From NCBI GenBank assembly GCA_002840755.1, contig PHBZ01000003.1, positions 224,630 through 288,629 of the forward strand: a stretch of 64,000 nucleotides of DNA. The letters are read 5' to 3'. Shown in pieces: positions 9,045-17,215 of this stretch. The position numbers were made by a program, and so were the translations under genes. Position 1 is the first letter of the stretch. Each line of letters starts with the position of its first letter. Under the pieces are notes generated by a model. That model was not told the DNA's origin, ran no database searches, and worked only from the letters and a program-made list of their open reading frames with translations. Source of the stretch: Chloroflexi bacterium HGW-Chloroflexi-10 (GTDB lineage: Bacteria; Chloroflexota; Anaerolineae; Anaerolineales; Anaerolineaceae).

Positions 9045-10037
9045 CTATGGAAATTCAGGGTTTATTTCCTGGATTTGACTACAAATTGCTTCATAACCCC
9101 AGTCATCCCATTCCTCTTTTACGCCAATGCCGCTAAGATCCAGATAGTTCTTGCATATTAATCCGCCTTGAAACGTTTGGATCATTTCTTTTGCCCCGGA
9201 TTCAATTAAATTTCGATTTCCGGTTGGAAGAATTTTTTGAATATCGATTGGGCTGTATAAAGCGGCTTTTCGCTCCTTGAGAAGGGCAGCCAATTGGGGC
9301 ATGTCATATAGAGTAGGCTGGTCAAATTGAAAGACATCCACTCCAGCGTCAAGCAGATCCGGTAAAATTGCCCAATTTTTTCCACAGGAATGCATGAAAA
9401 CTTTCATGCCATATTCATGTGCTATCGAAAATAAATAGGTGTATAGCTCTTTAAAGTAGAAGCGAAACATTTTAGGACTGAATAATAACCCGGTTTGGGT
9501 GCCCATATCTTCCCCAATAAAGATACCATCCGCTTTCGCTTTGCCTGCCAGATGGATTTTTTGCTCATATACATTTGCAATGATTTTATGGAGCCTTTGA
9601 AGCTCGTCGGGAAAAAGCCCCATATCCATAAAATAGATTTCCATATTGCGTAAATACCGGGCATCATCGAAAACCCATCCACCGATAGCTGCGATTTTAA
9701 ATTTATCGGTATCCTGACTGTAGGCTGCCAGCATATCCGCAACACAATCCGGATGCGTATAGTCTGGTGGTATTAATTGTGATAATTGATTCCAATCCGA
9801 GATTGCGGGTTGAAAAATCTCACCTTTTATAGAACCATCTAGCATGCGGTGCCAGATGTTACCCCATTGATCATCATAATATTCGATTTTTCCATCCACC
9901 CAACGGGTTTGTTGGTATGCGTACGGCTTTAATGTTGCGGACACAAAATCCGATATTCGGCCACGATCGAAATCAAGACCAGGCCTAGGCGGGTTTTCAT
10001 GATTAATATTGGCCAGGATAATCTCTTTGGGTGTCAT
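9045..10037 (-). CDS. Uroporphyrinogen decarboxylase (UroD) family protein, probable methyltransferase
   Basis: The 330-residue product belongs to the UroD superfamily, which includes haem-pathway decarboxylases and corrinoid:coenzyme/substrate methyltransferases such as MtaA and CmuA. The segment VFMHSCGKNW has the H-x-C pair (HSC) that binds zinc in the methyltransferase branch, whereas true HemE lacks it. The arginine cluster of HemE's N-terminus is not seen. The ribosome site GAGG lies eight bases before the ATG. It lies next to an AraC-type regulator on the same strand and at the edge of a corrinoid methyltransferase island, which favours a methyl-transfer role. The substrate is unknown. 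Confidence 0.75.
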   Translation of the reverse strand: MTPKEIILANINHENPPRPGLDFDRGRISDFVSATLKPYAYQQTRWVDGKIEYYDDQWGNIWHRMLDGSIKGEIFQPAISDWNQLSQLIPPDYTHPDCVADMLAAYSQDTDKFKIAAIGGWVFDDARYLRNMEIYFMDMGLFPDELQRLHKIIANVYEQKIHLAGKAKADGIFIGEDMGTQTGLLFSPKMFRFYFKELYTYLFSIAHEYGMKVFMHSCGKNWAILPDLLDAGVDVFQFDQPTLYDMPQLAALLKERKAALYSPIDIQKILPTGNRNLIESGAKEMIQTFQGGLICKNYLDLSGIGVKEEWDDWGYEAICSQIQEINPEFP

Positions 10038-10192
10038 CAGGTTTTCCTCACTTAATTTCTTCGGTTAATTTCATTAAAGGTTTGCCAAAGGCAATTATTG
10101 CAAGGTTTGTTGAATTGTTCTCCACAGGAATACCTATTATTATAGGCGTGTGGAAGCAACAATTCTAACGCTAAACGATCAAATTCCCGCGC

Positions 10193-11008
10193 TTATATAC
10201 CTAATTTTTTCCAGGAATTTCCTTGTGAGCGGCGATAATCTCCCGGAGATATGTCTACATGGACACGGAATATGTGCGAAAAATGACTGAAACTGGTATA
10301 ACCGATTTGTAAACTGATTTCAGAAACAGATAACGTACTTTCCAGTAAAAGCTGTTTGGCACGTGATATTCTTAATTCTACCAACCGGTCGGTTAATGTT
10401 TTTCCAGTCAATTGTTTGAAAACTCTTGCCAAATGGCTGGGCGAAAGGTGAACTACTTCTGCTAATTGTTTCCGATTAATATTTCTGTGCAAGTTACGCC
10501 GCATGTAGGCATCTATCCGTTCAACAATTTCTTCCTGGGAGATCAGATTTAAATTTGAACAATGTTTTTGTTTTTCATTTTCATGGACAGATCTTTCCAG
10601 GCCAATGAGCAAACGAATTAACAACGTCTCGACTAAAATATTGGTGTTTGTTCCAGGTTGGGTTAATTCTTTAACCAGGGAAATTAAATCATAACGAAGT
10701 TCGTTGGGAGTTATTATGACTTTGTTGGGTAGATTATCTAAATTTAATCCAGAATTTTCAAACAACGCGTATAGATAGCCTGGGGCTTTTTCCCTGCAGT
10801 GGGTTGATCTATTCAATCCCGATGGAATTAAGACAGACTCTTCTGGTTTTAAATTAAAAACATTCTCTTCAATTTGGATATCTACGCCACCATGGATCAG
10901 ACAATACCATTGGTAAAGATGGTGGACATGGGATGTTACGCCGTAATTAATTCCTGCTTCGTTATAAGCAATTTCACGAAGAATGATAGGTGTTGAATTT
11001 CCGTTCAT
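10193..11008 (-). CDS. AraC family transcriptional regulator
   Basis: The 271-residue protein has an N-terminal cupin-like sensor (HHLYQWYCLIHGGVDIQIEE, LIPSGLNRSTH) and a C-terminal double helix-turn-helix. The first HTH is NRKQLAEVVHLSPSHLARVF. The second is ISLQIGYTSFSHFSHIFR, followed by SPGDYR, the standard AraC signature. Small-molecule binding in the cupin would switch transcription of nearby genes, most simply the UroD-family gene 155 bases downstream on the same strand. A -10 box six bases before the ATG and no ribosome site suggest a leaderless message. Confidence 0.9.
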   Translation of the reverse strand: MNGNSTPIILREIAYNEAGINYGVTSHVHHLYQWYCLIHGGVDIQIEENVFNLKPEESVLIPSGLNRSTHCREKAPGYLYALFENSGLNLDNLPNKVIITPNELRYDLISLVKELTQPGTNTNILVETLLIRLLIGLERSVHENEKQKHCSNLNLISQEEIVERIDAYMRRNLHRNINRKQLAEVVHLSPSHLARVFKQLTGKTLTDRLVELRISRAKQLLLESTLSVSEISLQIGYTSFSHFSHIFRVHVDISPGDYRRSQGNSWKKLGI

Positions 11009-11014
11009 GCAAAA

Positions 11015-11043
11015 ATTATAAAGGCTTTTACGAAGAAGTGTAA
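11015..11043 (-). promoter_or_regulatory. Candidate leaderless promoter of the AraC-type gene
   Basis: TTACAC and a perfect TATAAT are 17 bases apart on the minus strand. The -10 box ends six bases before the ATG at 11008. Confidence 0.55.
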
Positions 11044-11183
11044 CATCTCAAAAATTCAGGGAAAATAAATGTAGAATAAAATGTATCCCATCCTTTAGAA
11101 CAACAGGTCATCCACCAAGCTTATTGTAAGCGGGCTGATTCGTTTGCCAGCACATTCCGCCGTGGACGTAGTCCCTTTTCTGA

Positions 11184-12569
11184 TTATTGAATTGGCGCGA
11201 GATATATCTGGATCGTTTCCAGCAATTCCTTTTGGGTTGGAATGAGAGAACTGAATTTCAACTCTCCATTAATTAGAATGGCTGGTAAATTTTTCACTTC
11301 CATTTTCATTAATCGGGCTATATTTTCGGCCCTGGTGATTTTGTATTCAATCATATCCACAGCCCCATCAAGGGTTAGCGCAGCTCTTTCGGCAGCGGCT
11401 AACATATAACTGCAAGCCGCACAGGCAGAAGAATCGAGCGTGAAAACTTCTATCAGAGGTTTTACCAAATTGCCATAATCCGGCAGGACAACGCTGCTTA
11501 AATCAATATCCTGAGCCTGGTAGTTTTCCAAAATTAATCGGGTTTGTTCCGTATTACGGATGGCTTCTGCAACGGCAATCACGTTTTCTACCGGGGTATC
11601 ATAAGGCATATCACAACCAGGCGAGATAATCAGGTTGGAATGCTCTAAGGAATCAATCAACTCTATCACGTATTGCATATTATCTTCCTGCCTGCCAAGC
11701 AACATTTTTGAAGTCAGCGGAATGTTTCCTTGAAGAGTAATGTTGTATTTTTGCGTAATCGATTGTGCTTCAACCATATTGATGTTTTCATCAACAGCAA
11801 TACAATCCGGTTTGGTTTGGCACATGACATCAATGTTTTTGGTAGCATCACCGCAGACAAAAAAAGCTGAGAAGACTCCCTGGCTCCGAATAAATTCAAA
11901 TAAATGAGTGAAAGGCTCACTCATAAAGCGTTTGAAGTGGCGCGGGGAAATCTGCGAAATCATCGGATCAACTACCGCGATTACATCCATTCCGGCATTA
12001 ATATAGTGCTGAGCCATTTCCTGACCAAAGCGACCCGCAAAATCCAGTAATTCCACCACATAATCCGGTTGATCGATCATATCCATAAAAATATCGGTTC
12101 CGCGTAAGTGCGCTGCCAGGGTGAATGGGCCGGTAATTAAACCGTATAAAGCAGTATGTTCCCCAACAGCAGCTTTCATTTTTTGCATGACATCCAGGAT
12201 CATCGGTATGCGGCCATCATCAGTGGATGGTAATTTTACGGGAATAGCAGGATTGGATTGTAAGGGGTGGTTTACTACGGTCGGCGGGGAATTATGAACC
12301 CATAACAAATCACATCCCAGGATTTCAGCTTCTATTTGTAAATCAAAAACCACTGGCTGACCATCCGGAGCATACAGCCGGTTGGCCTCCAGGAGGCATT
12401 CCAGTAATTTTTCTCCATCCTTTAATACGGTATCCGCATGGTAATTTTTTAATTTTCCGACTTGCACACCGGAAAAAGGCACCCAGGGGATAGCTTGTGT
12501 TGGTTGGTGGCTTAATACATCGGTAATAAGTTTCTTGCCATTTCGATTTAATGAAGAAGTTGTTTGCAT
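11184..12569 (-). CDS. UroD-family methyltransferase fused to a C-terminal thioredoxin-like domain
   Basis: From the ATG at 12569 the protein has 461 residues. Residues about 10-345 form a UroD/MtaA-like barrel (LITGPFTLAAHLRGTDIFMD, then FFVCGDATKN and ISPGCDMPYDTP). Cys239 and Cys319 match two of the three zinc ligands of MtaA-type enzymes, but the usual His two residues before the first Cys is Phe237. Residues about 370-461 look like a thioredoxin fold with a CAAC redox motif (383-386) and a cis-Pro-like LPAILING. The frame continues upstream to a TTG at 12638, but that TTG is the -35 box of the promoter and overlaps an operator, so the internal ATG is chosen. It is the only gene of its transcript, behind a LacI-type site. 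A role in moving methyl groups to or from the corrinoid protein is inferred. Confidence 0.8.
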   Translation of the reverse strand: MQTTSSLNRNGKKLITDVLSHQPTQAIPWVPFSGVQVGKLKNYHADTVLKDGEKLLECLLEANRLYAPDGQPVVFDLQIEAEILGCDLLWVHNSPPTVVNHPLQSNPAIPVKLPSTDDGRIPMILDVMQKMKAAVGEHTALYGLITGPFTLAAHLRGTDIFMDMIDQPDYVVELLDFAGRFGQEMAQHYINAGMDVIAVVDPMISQISPRHFKRFMSEPFTHLFEFIRSQGVFSAFFVCGDATKNIDVMCQTKPDCIAVDENINMVEAQSITQKYNITLQGNIPLTSKMLLGRQEDNMQYVIELIDSLEHSNLIISPGCDMPYDTPVENVIAVAEAIRNTEQTRLILENYQAQDIDLSSVVLPDYGNLVKPLIEVFTLDSSACAACSYMLAAAERAALTLDGAVDMIEYKITRAENIARLMKMEVKNLPAILINGELKFSSLIPTQKELLETIQIYLAPIQ

Positions 12570-12609
12570 CAATACTCTCGCTTTTGGAAAAGGATCTGAT
12601 ATTATGCTA

Positions 12610-12638
12610 ACTTTAACATTAAATGACAACGTTGTCAA
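12610..12638 (-). promoter_or_regulatory. Promoter of the UroD-thioredoxin gene
   Basis: On the minus strand TTGACA (12638-12633) and TAAAGT (12615-12610) are 17 bases apart. The -35 box is part of the palindromic operator, so repressor and RNA polymerase would compete. The leader before the ATG at 12569 would be about 35 bases. Confidence 0.7.
12624..12637. promoter_or_regulatory. LacI-type operator, copy 1
   Basis: TGACAACGTTGTCA is a perfect 14-base palindrome with the central CG typical of LacI-family operators. Identical or nearly identical copies occur at 16282-16295 and 18345-18358, all within the methyl-transfer island that also encodes a LacI-family regulator. Confidence 0.85.
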
Positions 12639-12717
12639 TTATTTTTTGAATTTATATATTGATGTGAAGCCAAAAAAATCTAAGCAATGAAGGTTAAAGT
12701 TGGTCTTTTCCGAATGT

Positions 12718-12755
12718 AAAAAGCCAGACAGATCAGAACCTGTCTGGCTTTTTTC
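12718..12755 (-). terminator. Terminator after the homocysteine methyltransferase gene
   Basis: AAAAAGCCAGACAG and CTGTCTGGCTTTTT pair around the short loop ATCAGAAC and are flanked by A and T runs. It lies 22 bases past the stop of the minus-strand gene ending at 12777 and separates that operon from the next gene. Confidence 0.88.
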
Positions 12756-12776
12756 GTTAAAAAATTTTTAAATAGC

Positions 12777-13655
12777 TCAGTGGATATTTTGTCTGATAGC
12801 AGCGAGATGTTCCGGGCTGGTTCCACAGCAGCCCCCAACAAACCGGGCTCCTTTTTCAACCCAGAGGTTTGCCTGATTACCAAAATCCTCAGGAGAAATA
12901 TGATAATGCACATTGCCTTCTCCGTCGGCTTCGGGTGCTCCGGCATTGGGTTTAAACCAGATCGGTTTATCGGTCAGCGGTTTAAGGATTTCAAGAACTT
13001 CAAGGTTAGCTTCAAGACTTTTTCCGCAATTGATTCCGATGGCAAATACATCGGTTTGATTCAATGTTTCAGCCACCTGATTGGGGCGAGTGCCCATCAT
13101 TGTGCGCGTTCCACGGTCATAACTAAATGAACATACGATAGCAATATCAGAAATCGAACGGACTGCCAGAATTGCCGTTAAAGCCTCATTCAGGTCATAC
13201 TGTGTTTCGATAACCAAAAAGTCCACACCTGCATTAATCAATGTTTCGGCGTGTTCTTTATATACTTCAAATGCGTAAGCTTCGGTGAGCGGACCCAGCG
13301 GTTCCAGCATTTCTCCCGTTGGTCCTATAGAGCCAGCGATCAGTACATTTTTCCCGGCAACGGCTTGTTTTGCCAGGGAGACAGCTTTTTGATTCACTTC
13401 CCTGGCGTTATTTTCCAGGCCGGCATGCTTAAGCCGGATGCGATTTCCCCCAAATGTACAGGTGAGGATGATATCAGAGCCGGCGTCGATGAAGCGTTTG
13501 TATAGATCCAACACAGCATCCGGGTTGCCTAATACCCATGATTCCGGAGCAGTTCCAATTGGTAGCCCCATTTTTTGTAGGTTTGTCCCGGTTGCCCCGT
13601 CCACCACCATGGTGTTTTTTTCTTGCAAGCGATGGCTAAGTTCTGAAGTGTTCAT
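12777..13655 (-). CDS. Homocysteine S-methyltransferase family protein
   Basis: The 292-residue protein is a single homocysteine-binding barrel like the N-terminal module of MetH or BHMT. It begins with DGATGTNLQKMG (19-30) and carries the three zinc-binding Cys: Cys210 in GINCG and Cys276/Cys277 in GGCCGTSPEH. It would transfer a methyl group to homocysteine to make methionine. There is no cobalamin or pterin domain in the same chain, so it must take the methyl from a separate carrier, most likely the corrinoid protein encoded at 16392. It is the last gene of a three-gene operon with DUF1638 and the corrinoid activator, with AGGAGGA before the ATG and a terminator behind. A split methionine synthase is the simplest reading. 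Confidence 0.88.
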   Translation of the reverse strand: MNTSELSHRLQEKNTMVVDGATGTNLQKMGLPIGTAPESWVLGNPDAVLDLYKRFIDAGSDIILTCTFGGNRIRLKHAGLENNAREVNQKAVSLAKQAVAGKNVLIAGSIGPTGEMLEPLGPLTEAYAFEVYKEHAETLINAGVDFLVIETQYDLNEALTAILAVRSISDIAIVCSFSYDRGTRTMMGTRPNQVAETLNQTDVFAIGINCGKSLEANLEVLEILKPLTDKPIWFKPNAGAPEADGEGNVHYHISPEDFGNQANLWVEKGARFVGGCCGTSPEHLAAIRQNIH

Positions 13656-13684
13656 TTCAAAATCCTCCTGTAGTGTAACAAAAA

Positions 13685-14443
13685 CTAATTGATAAACTTA
13701 ATTGCGGTAATGATGTTTTCATCCGTGGTCATCTGAATTTTTGATCCCTTGCTCACTACCAGAAAATCTTTATCCCATTCTCCGAAAAGGAGCCTTTTTA
13801 TAATAGATAAATTGCCGTTCAGTACTTCAAGCTTCCATCCATGTTTTATGGCTTCCTGTTCGGCTTTATCAGCAATTTGTTTCTGAACACCCAATTCATT
13901 TTGTACCAAAACGGCGCGAGTATAATGTGTCTGCCAACTGGTTAAGGTCTGCATCAGATAATCGGCATTCTCCTGACCATATTTGATTATATACTCTTGA
14001 TATACAGCGTGTGGGTCTGCTGGAATATTACTTCCCAGGGCCATGCTTTCTCCATAACGGTCGCTTCTTTCTAAATAATCCTGTGAATACCAATAAGTTC
14101 CCGGATGTTCGTTTTGTTGTTGGTTATATGCTTCGCCGCTTCCCAATAACATGGTTATACAATCATGTGCTTTGGGGACGACAATCGGGGTGTGTGTACT
14201 CTTCAAACCATCAATAGCCCGCCCGCACAGCCCGTAAACCAGGATGATGGCGTCATAAGTTTCGGGTTGGGTATGATCGATATATTGCTGAAGCTGATTG
14301 TTTAACTGTAAAGGGTGATCGTGTAAGCCAATGCGGATTAATTCAACATCAATCTGGTGCGGTGAGATTGCACTGTAATAATATACAGGGCGTGCCATAG
14401 CCTCACAACTGAAAACTTTAAATTTTTGTAAAGAGAGAGTCAT
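13685..14443 (-). CDS. DUF1638 domain-containing protein
   Basis: The 252-residue product resembles DUF1638 proteins: ILVYGLCGRAIDGL (about 66-79) and the following VPKAHDCITMLLGS are characteristic and contain conserved Cys, His and Asp residues that could hold a metal or corrinoid. The function of the family is unknown. Members often lie beside corrinoid methyltransferase and activator genes, as here. The open frame starts at 14470, but TGGAG five to six bases before the ATG at 14443 fixes the start. The start therefore lies 26 bases inside the upstream activator gene, which implies translational coupling. It sits between the activator and the homocysteine methyltransferase in one operon. 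Confidence 0.8.
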   Translation of the reverse strand: MTLSLQKFKVFSCEAMARPVYYYSAISPHQIDVELIRIGLHDHPLQLNNQLQQYIDHTQPETYDAIILVYGLCGRAIDGLKSTHTPIVVPKAHDCITMLLGSGEAYNQQQNEHPGTYWYSQDYLERSDRYGESMALGSNIPADPHAVYQEYIIKYGQENADYLMQTLTSWQTHYTRAVLVQNELGVQKQIADKAEQEAIKHGWKLEVLNGNLSIIKRLLFGEWDKDFLVVSKGSKIQMTTDENIITAIKFIN

Positions 14444-16268
14444 TTTTCTCCAGATATAAAGCGAGTACATAGGTATCGTTAAATGTTAATTCAGAGGTGA
14501 GTTCCACGTATTCAATTTGATCAGCCATTATTTCCAATTGGTGTCGTTGTTCTGCATTGATCAGTAATTCCCTTGCCCCAACGCCGGCTGCATTTCCGAT
14601 CTGTTGGAAACGGTCCAGTTCAACATCCGGGAACATGCCAATTTCAATCGCACTTTCCAGGTCGAGATAGGTGCCAAATGCACCGGCAATCAGGAATTGA
14701 TCGATTTGCTGGGGGATAATTCCGGATTTTTGACACAATATTTCGATCCCGGTGCGGATAGCACCTTTGGCCAGTTGTATTTCATTGATATCGGAGCGGC
14801 TAATCGTAATGGCGTGATTGTTGTTGAGTTGATCGGATTCAGCCAGGACAAAATAGCTTTGTTTGCCTTCTGTACGGGTTAAGGGGTGTTTTTTCTGAAA
14901 AACACCGCGGTGATCGATAATAGCATTTTTTCGCATTTCTGCAGCCACTGATAAGATTCCCGATCCGCAAATTCCGACAGGTTGTTTTTGACCGATTGTA
15001 GAGAATGAAACCGTATTGTTTTGAATTGATACTTTTTCGATAGCACCTGGAGCGGCGCGCATGCCATCCCGAATGTGCGCACCTTCAAAAGCCGGGCCGG
15101 AGGCACATGAACAAGCAATGATTTTTTTATTGTGGATGAGACTGATTTCCGTATTCGTCCCGATATCGATCAGGCAAATCGTTTTACCAGTTTCGAATAA
15201 CCGAACGGCTGAGAGGGCCGCAGTGTGATCTGCACCCACATATCCGGCGATGTTAGGGGGCAGGTATATTTTTGCACCAGGGGCAACAAATAAATTAAAT
15301 TCGCTTGAGGGAATCGTCAATGCTTTTTTTACAACCGATACATAGGGTGCTTCTCCCATGGAGCGTACCGGTAAACCGCAAAACAAGTGATGGATGACGG
15401 TGTTGCCCACCACGACCAGATCCACTATTTGCTCCTCGTAAATATTCAGTTCACGGCAGGTTTCCAGAATATGCTGGTTGATACTCTCAATCAGAACCTG
15501 CTGTAATTTGTTTTGTTGTTTTTTCCCTTGATTCGCAAAAGAGATGCGGTTAACCACATCTTCTCCATAAGAGATTTGCGGATTCATGAAACCAGCTTGT
15601 TTGATGATTGTTCCATTATTCAGGCTGACCCAGTAGGCGGCTATTTTGGTTGAGCCTATATCCAGGGCTAGGCCAAAAAATTCTGAATCAGTAGGAAGAA
15701 TGCTGACCAGCTCATTATTCTTGAGAATTAAACGAACATTCCAGTTGTTCTTACGCAAACAACCTGGGAGAGTTCTTAAGACTGATAAAGAAGCCCTGAG
15801 GGGTTCAGGGTAGTACTGCTGATAAACTTTACGGAGACGTTCAAAATCACTGTCCAGATCAGATTGTGAGGGGGGAGAAAGCTGTACATTCAGTGGTGAT
15901 ATAGTGGGAGATAACGGAATCAGATTGTGGATTCCCTCGATTTGCAATTGCTGCCCGAAAGTTAAAGAACCCGGTGGTATATGTATCCGGACATCACTTA
16001 ATGGTCTGGCCTGGCAGGCCAATCTTATCCCTTCAGAAATAGCTGCCTCTGAGAGTTTGCTTTTTTCTCCCACCGTAGGCGCCGTAAGCTGACCTTGGAC
16101 AAGAAGGATTTTGCAGGATGCGCATATTCCAAGCCCATTACAAGAAGTGACCAATGGAATTCCGGCAAACATAGCGGCATCTGCTATAGTCTTATCCGGA
16201 TTAAGTTGAATGCGTTTTCCTATAGGTTCCAGATCTATTGTGAATGTTTTTTCGCTTGGGTTGGACAT
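14418..16268 (-). CDS. Corrinoid activation protein: [2Fe-2S] ferredoxin plus ASKHA ATPase (RACE/DUF4445 type)
   Basis: The 616-residue protein starts with a plant-type ferredoxin domain whose Cys43, Cys49, Cys52 and Cys85 (C-x5-C-x2-C-x32-C) fit a [2Fe-2S] cluster. An ASKHA domain follows, with DIGSTKIAAY, VVVGNTVIHHLFCG, DIGTNTEISLI and GAFGTYLDLESAIEIG. Such reductive activators use ATP to return inactive Co(II) corrinoid proteins to Co(I). It is the first gene of a minus-strand operon with DUF1638 and the homocysteine methyltransferase, and is divergent from the corrinoid protein gene it probably serves. A LacI-type operator lies between them. The ribosome site AAAAAGG is six bases before the ATG. 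Confidence 0.92.
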   Translation of the reverse strand: MSNPSEKTFTIDLEPIGKRIQLNPDKTIADAAMFAGIPLVTSCNGLGICASCKILLVQGQLTAPTVGEKSKLSEAAISEGIRLACQARPLSDVRIHIPPGSLTFGQQLQIEGIHNLIPLSPTISPLNVQLSPPSQSDLDSDFERLRKVYQQYYPEPLRASLSVLRTLPGCLRKNNWNVRLILKNNELVSILPTDSEFFGLALDIGSTKIAAYWVSLNNGTIIKQAGFMNPQISYGEDVVNRISFANQGKKQQNKLQQVLIESINQHILETCRELNIYEEQIVDLVVVGNTVIHHLFCGLPVRSMGEAPYVSVVKKALTIPSSEFNLFVAPGAKIYLPPNIAGYVGADHTAALSAVRLFETGKTICLIDIGTNTEISLIHNKKIIACSCASGPAFEGAHIRDGMRAAPGAIEKVSIQNNTVSFSTIGQKQPVGICGSGILSVAAEMRKNAIIDHRGVFQKKHPLTRTEGKQSYFVLAESDQLNNNHAITISRSDINEIQLAKGAIRTGIEILCQKSGIIPQQIDQFLIAGAFGTYLDLESAIEIGMFPDVELDRFQQIGNAAGVGARELLINAEQRHQLEIMADQIEYVELTSELTFNDTYVLALYLEKNDSLFTKI

Positions 16269-16281
16269 TTGTAGCCTTTTT

Positions 16282-16295
16282 AGACAACGTTGTCA
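16282..16295. promoter_or_regulatory. LacI-type operator, copy 2
   Basis: AGACAACGTTGTCA differs from the other two copies only in the first base; the 12-base core GACAACGTTGTC is a perfect palindrome. It lies 14 bases before the start of the activator gene and about 100 bases before the divergent corrinoid protein gene, so one bound repressor could affect both. Confidence 0.82.
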
Positions 16296-16323
16296 TAATT
16301 TTACACTATTTTCATTTTTTTGC

Positions 16324-16331
16324 ATTATAAT
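16324..16331. promoter_or_regulatory. Overlapping divergent -10 elements
   Basis: The palindrome ATTATAAT gives a perfect TATAAT on each strand (plus 16326-16331, minus 16329-16324) in the gap between the activator and corrinoid genes. Matching -35 boxes are weak on both sides, so the exact promoters are uncertain. Confidence 0.4.
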
Positions 16332-16391
16332 GCTTTTAAGTGATTTCAAAAATATGGGTTTGCTTTCATTAAAATAAACAGGAGGTCTTTT

Positions 16392-17033
16392 GTGAGCACA
16401 GAACTAGAAAAAATTTATGAAGGTATTTTGGATGGAAATACAAAACAGGTTTTGGAATATGTGGAAGCTGCTTTAACGGCGAAAGTATCTCCGGCTGAAA
16501 TATTAAATAAAGGTATGATTGCAGCGATGGGTGAAGTTGGCCGCTTATTCGAAGAAGGCGAATACTTTGTTCCAGAGATGTTAATTGCAGCTCGTGCTAT
16601 GCAAAAAGGCCTGGAAATCTTAAAACCATATTTAAGTGATGAGGATGTACAGTCCCCTGGTAAAGTTGTGATCGGAACTGTAAAAGGTGATTTGCACGAT
16701 ATCGGTAAAAACCTGGTTGCCATGATGCTGGAAGGTTCTGGTGGTTTTGAAGTGGTTGACCTGGGAACAGATGTTAGCCCGGAGAAATTTGTCACTGCAG
16801 TAAAAGAGAGCGGCGCCAAAGTATTAGCCCTTTCTTCTTTATTAACTACAACTATGCCAAATATGAAAACAACGATTGATGCGCTGGTTGCTGCGGGTGT
16901 GCGCGATCAGGTAAAGATCATGGTGGGTGGCGCCCCTATTACCCAGGCGTATGCGGATCAGATTGGCGCTGATGGATTTGCGGAAGATGCCAATCGGGCT
17001 GTTGCCAAAGCAAAAGAATTAATGCTGGCGTGA
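16392..17033 (+). CDS. Corrinoid (B12-binding) methyl carrier protein, MtbC/MtaC-like
   Basis: The 213-residue protein has the two-part build of methyltransferase corrinoid proteins: a helical cap (about 1-88) and a Rossmann B12-binding domain with GTVKGDLHDIGKN (95-107), in which His102 is the lower ligand of cobalt. The later SSLLTTTMPNM and MVGGAPITQAYADQIGADG blocks are standard. The start is GTG with a near-perfect AGGAGGT nine bases before it. It is divergent from its probable activator and is followed by the LacI-type regulator. The donor enzyme and methyl substrate are not evident; the homocysteine methyltransferase at 12777 is a likely acceptor. Confidence 0.93.
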   Translation: MSTELEKIYEGILDGNTKQVLEYVEAALTAKVSPAEILNKGMIAAMGEVGRLFEEGEYFVPEMLIAARAMQKGLEILKPYLSDEDVQSPGKVVIGTVKGDLHDIGKNLVAMMLEGSGGFEVVDLGTDVSPEKFVTAVKESGAKVLALSSLLTTTMPNMKTTIDALVAAGVRDQVKIMVGGAPITQAYADQIGADGFAEDANRAVAKAKELMLA

Positions 17034-17215
17034 CTTGTTCATTCTGAAGACTATTCTAAAAATTTATTTTTCAAATGTTATGATACATGGATGGGCAGTT
17101 TGGAAACTCGAATACTGCGCATGAAATGCCTTTTCGTTGCGATTCCTTGCAAAACAAAATGGAAAGAATTTTTTTGTTATAATCCATTAATATTGTGATT
17201 TTTAAGCGAGGATAG

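Noticed and set aside
9045..10037. Annotation as HemE of haem synthesis.
   Set aside because: The HSC zinc-type motif and lack of the HemE arginine cluster, plus the methyltransferase surroundings, argue for the methyltransferase branch.
12570..12638. N-terminal extension of the UroD-thioredoxin protein from a TTG at 12638.
   Set aside because: The TTG is the -35 hexamer and part of the operator; the extension resembles no family and the ATG at 12569 begins the UroD homology.
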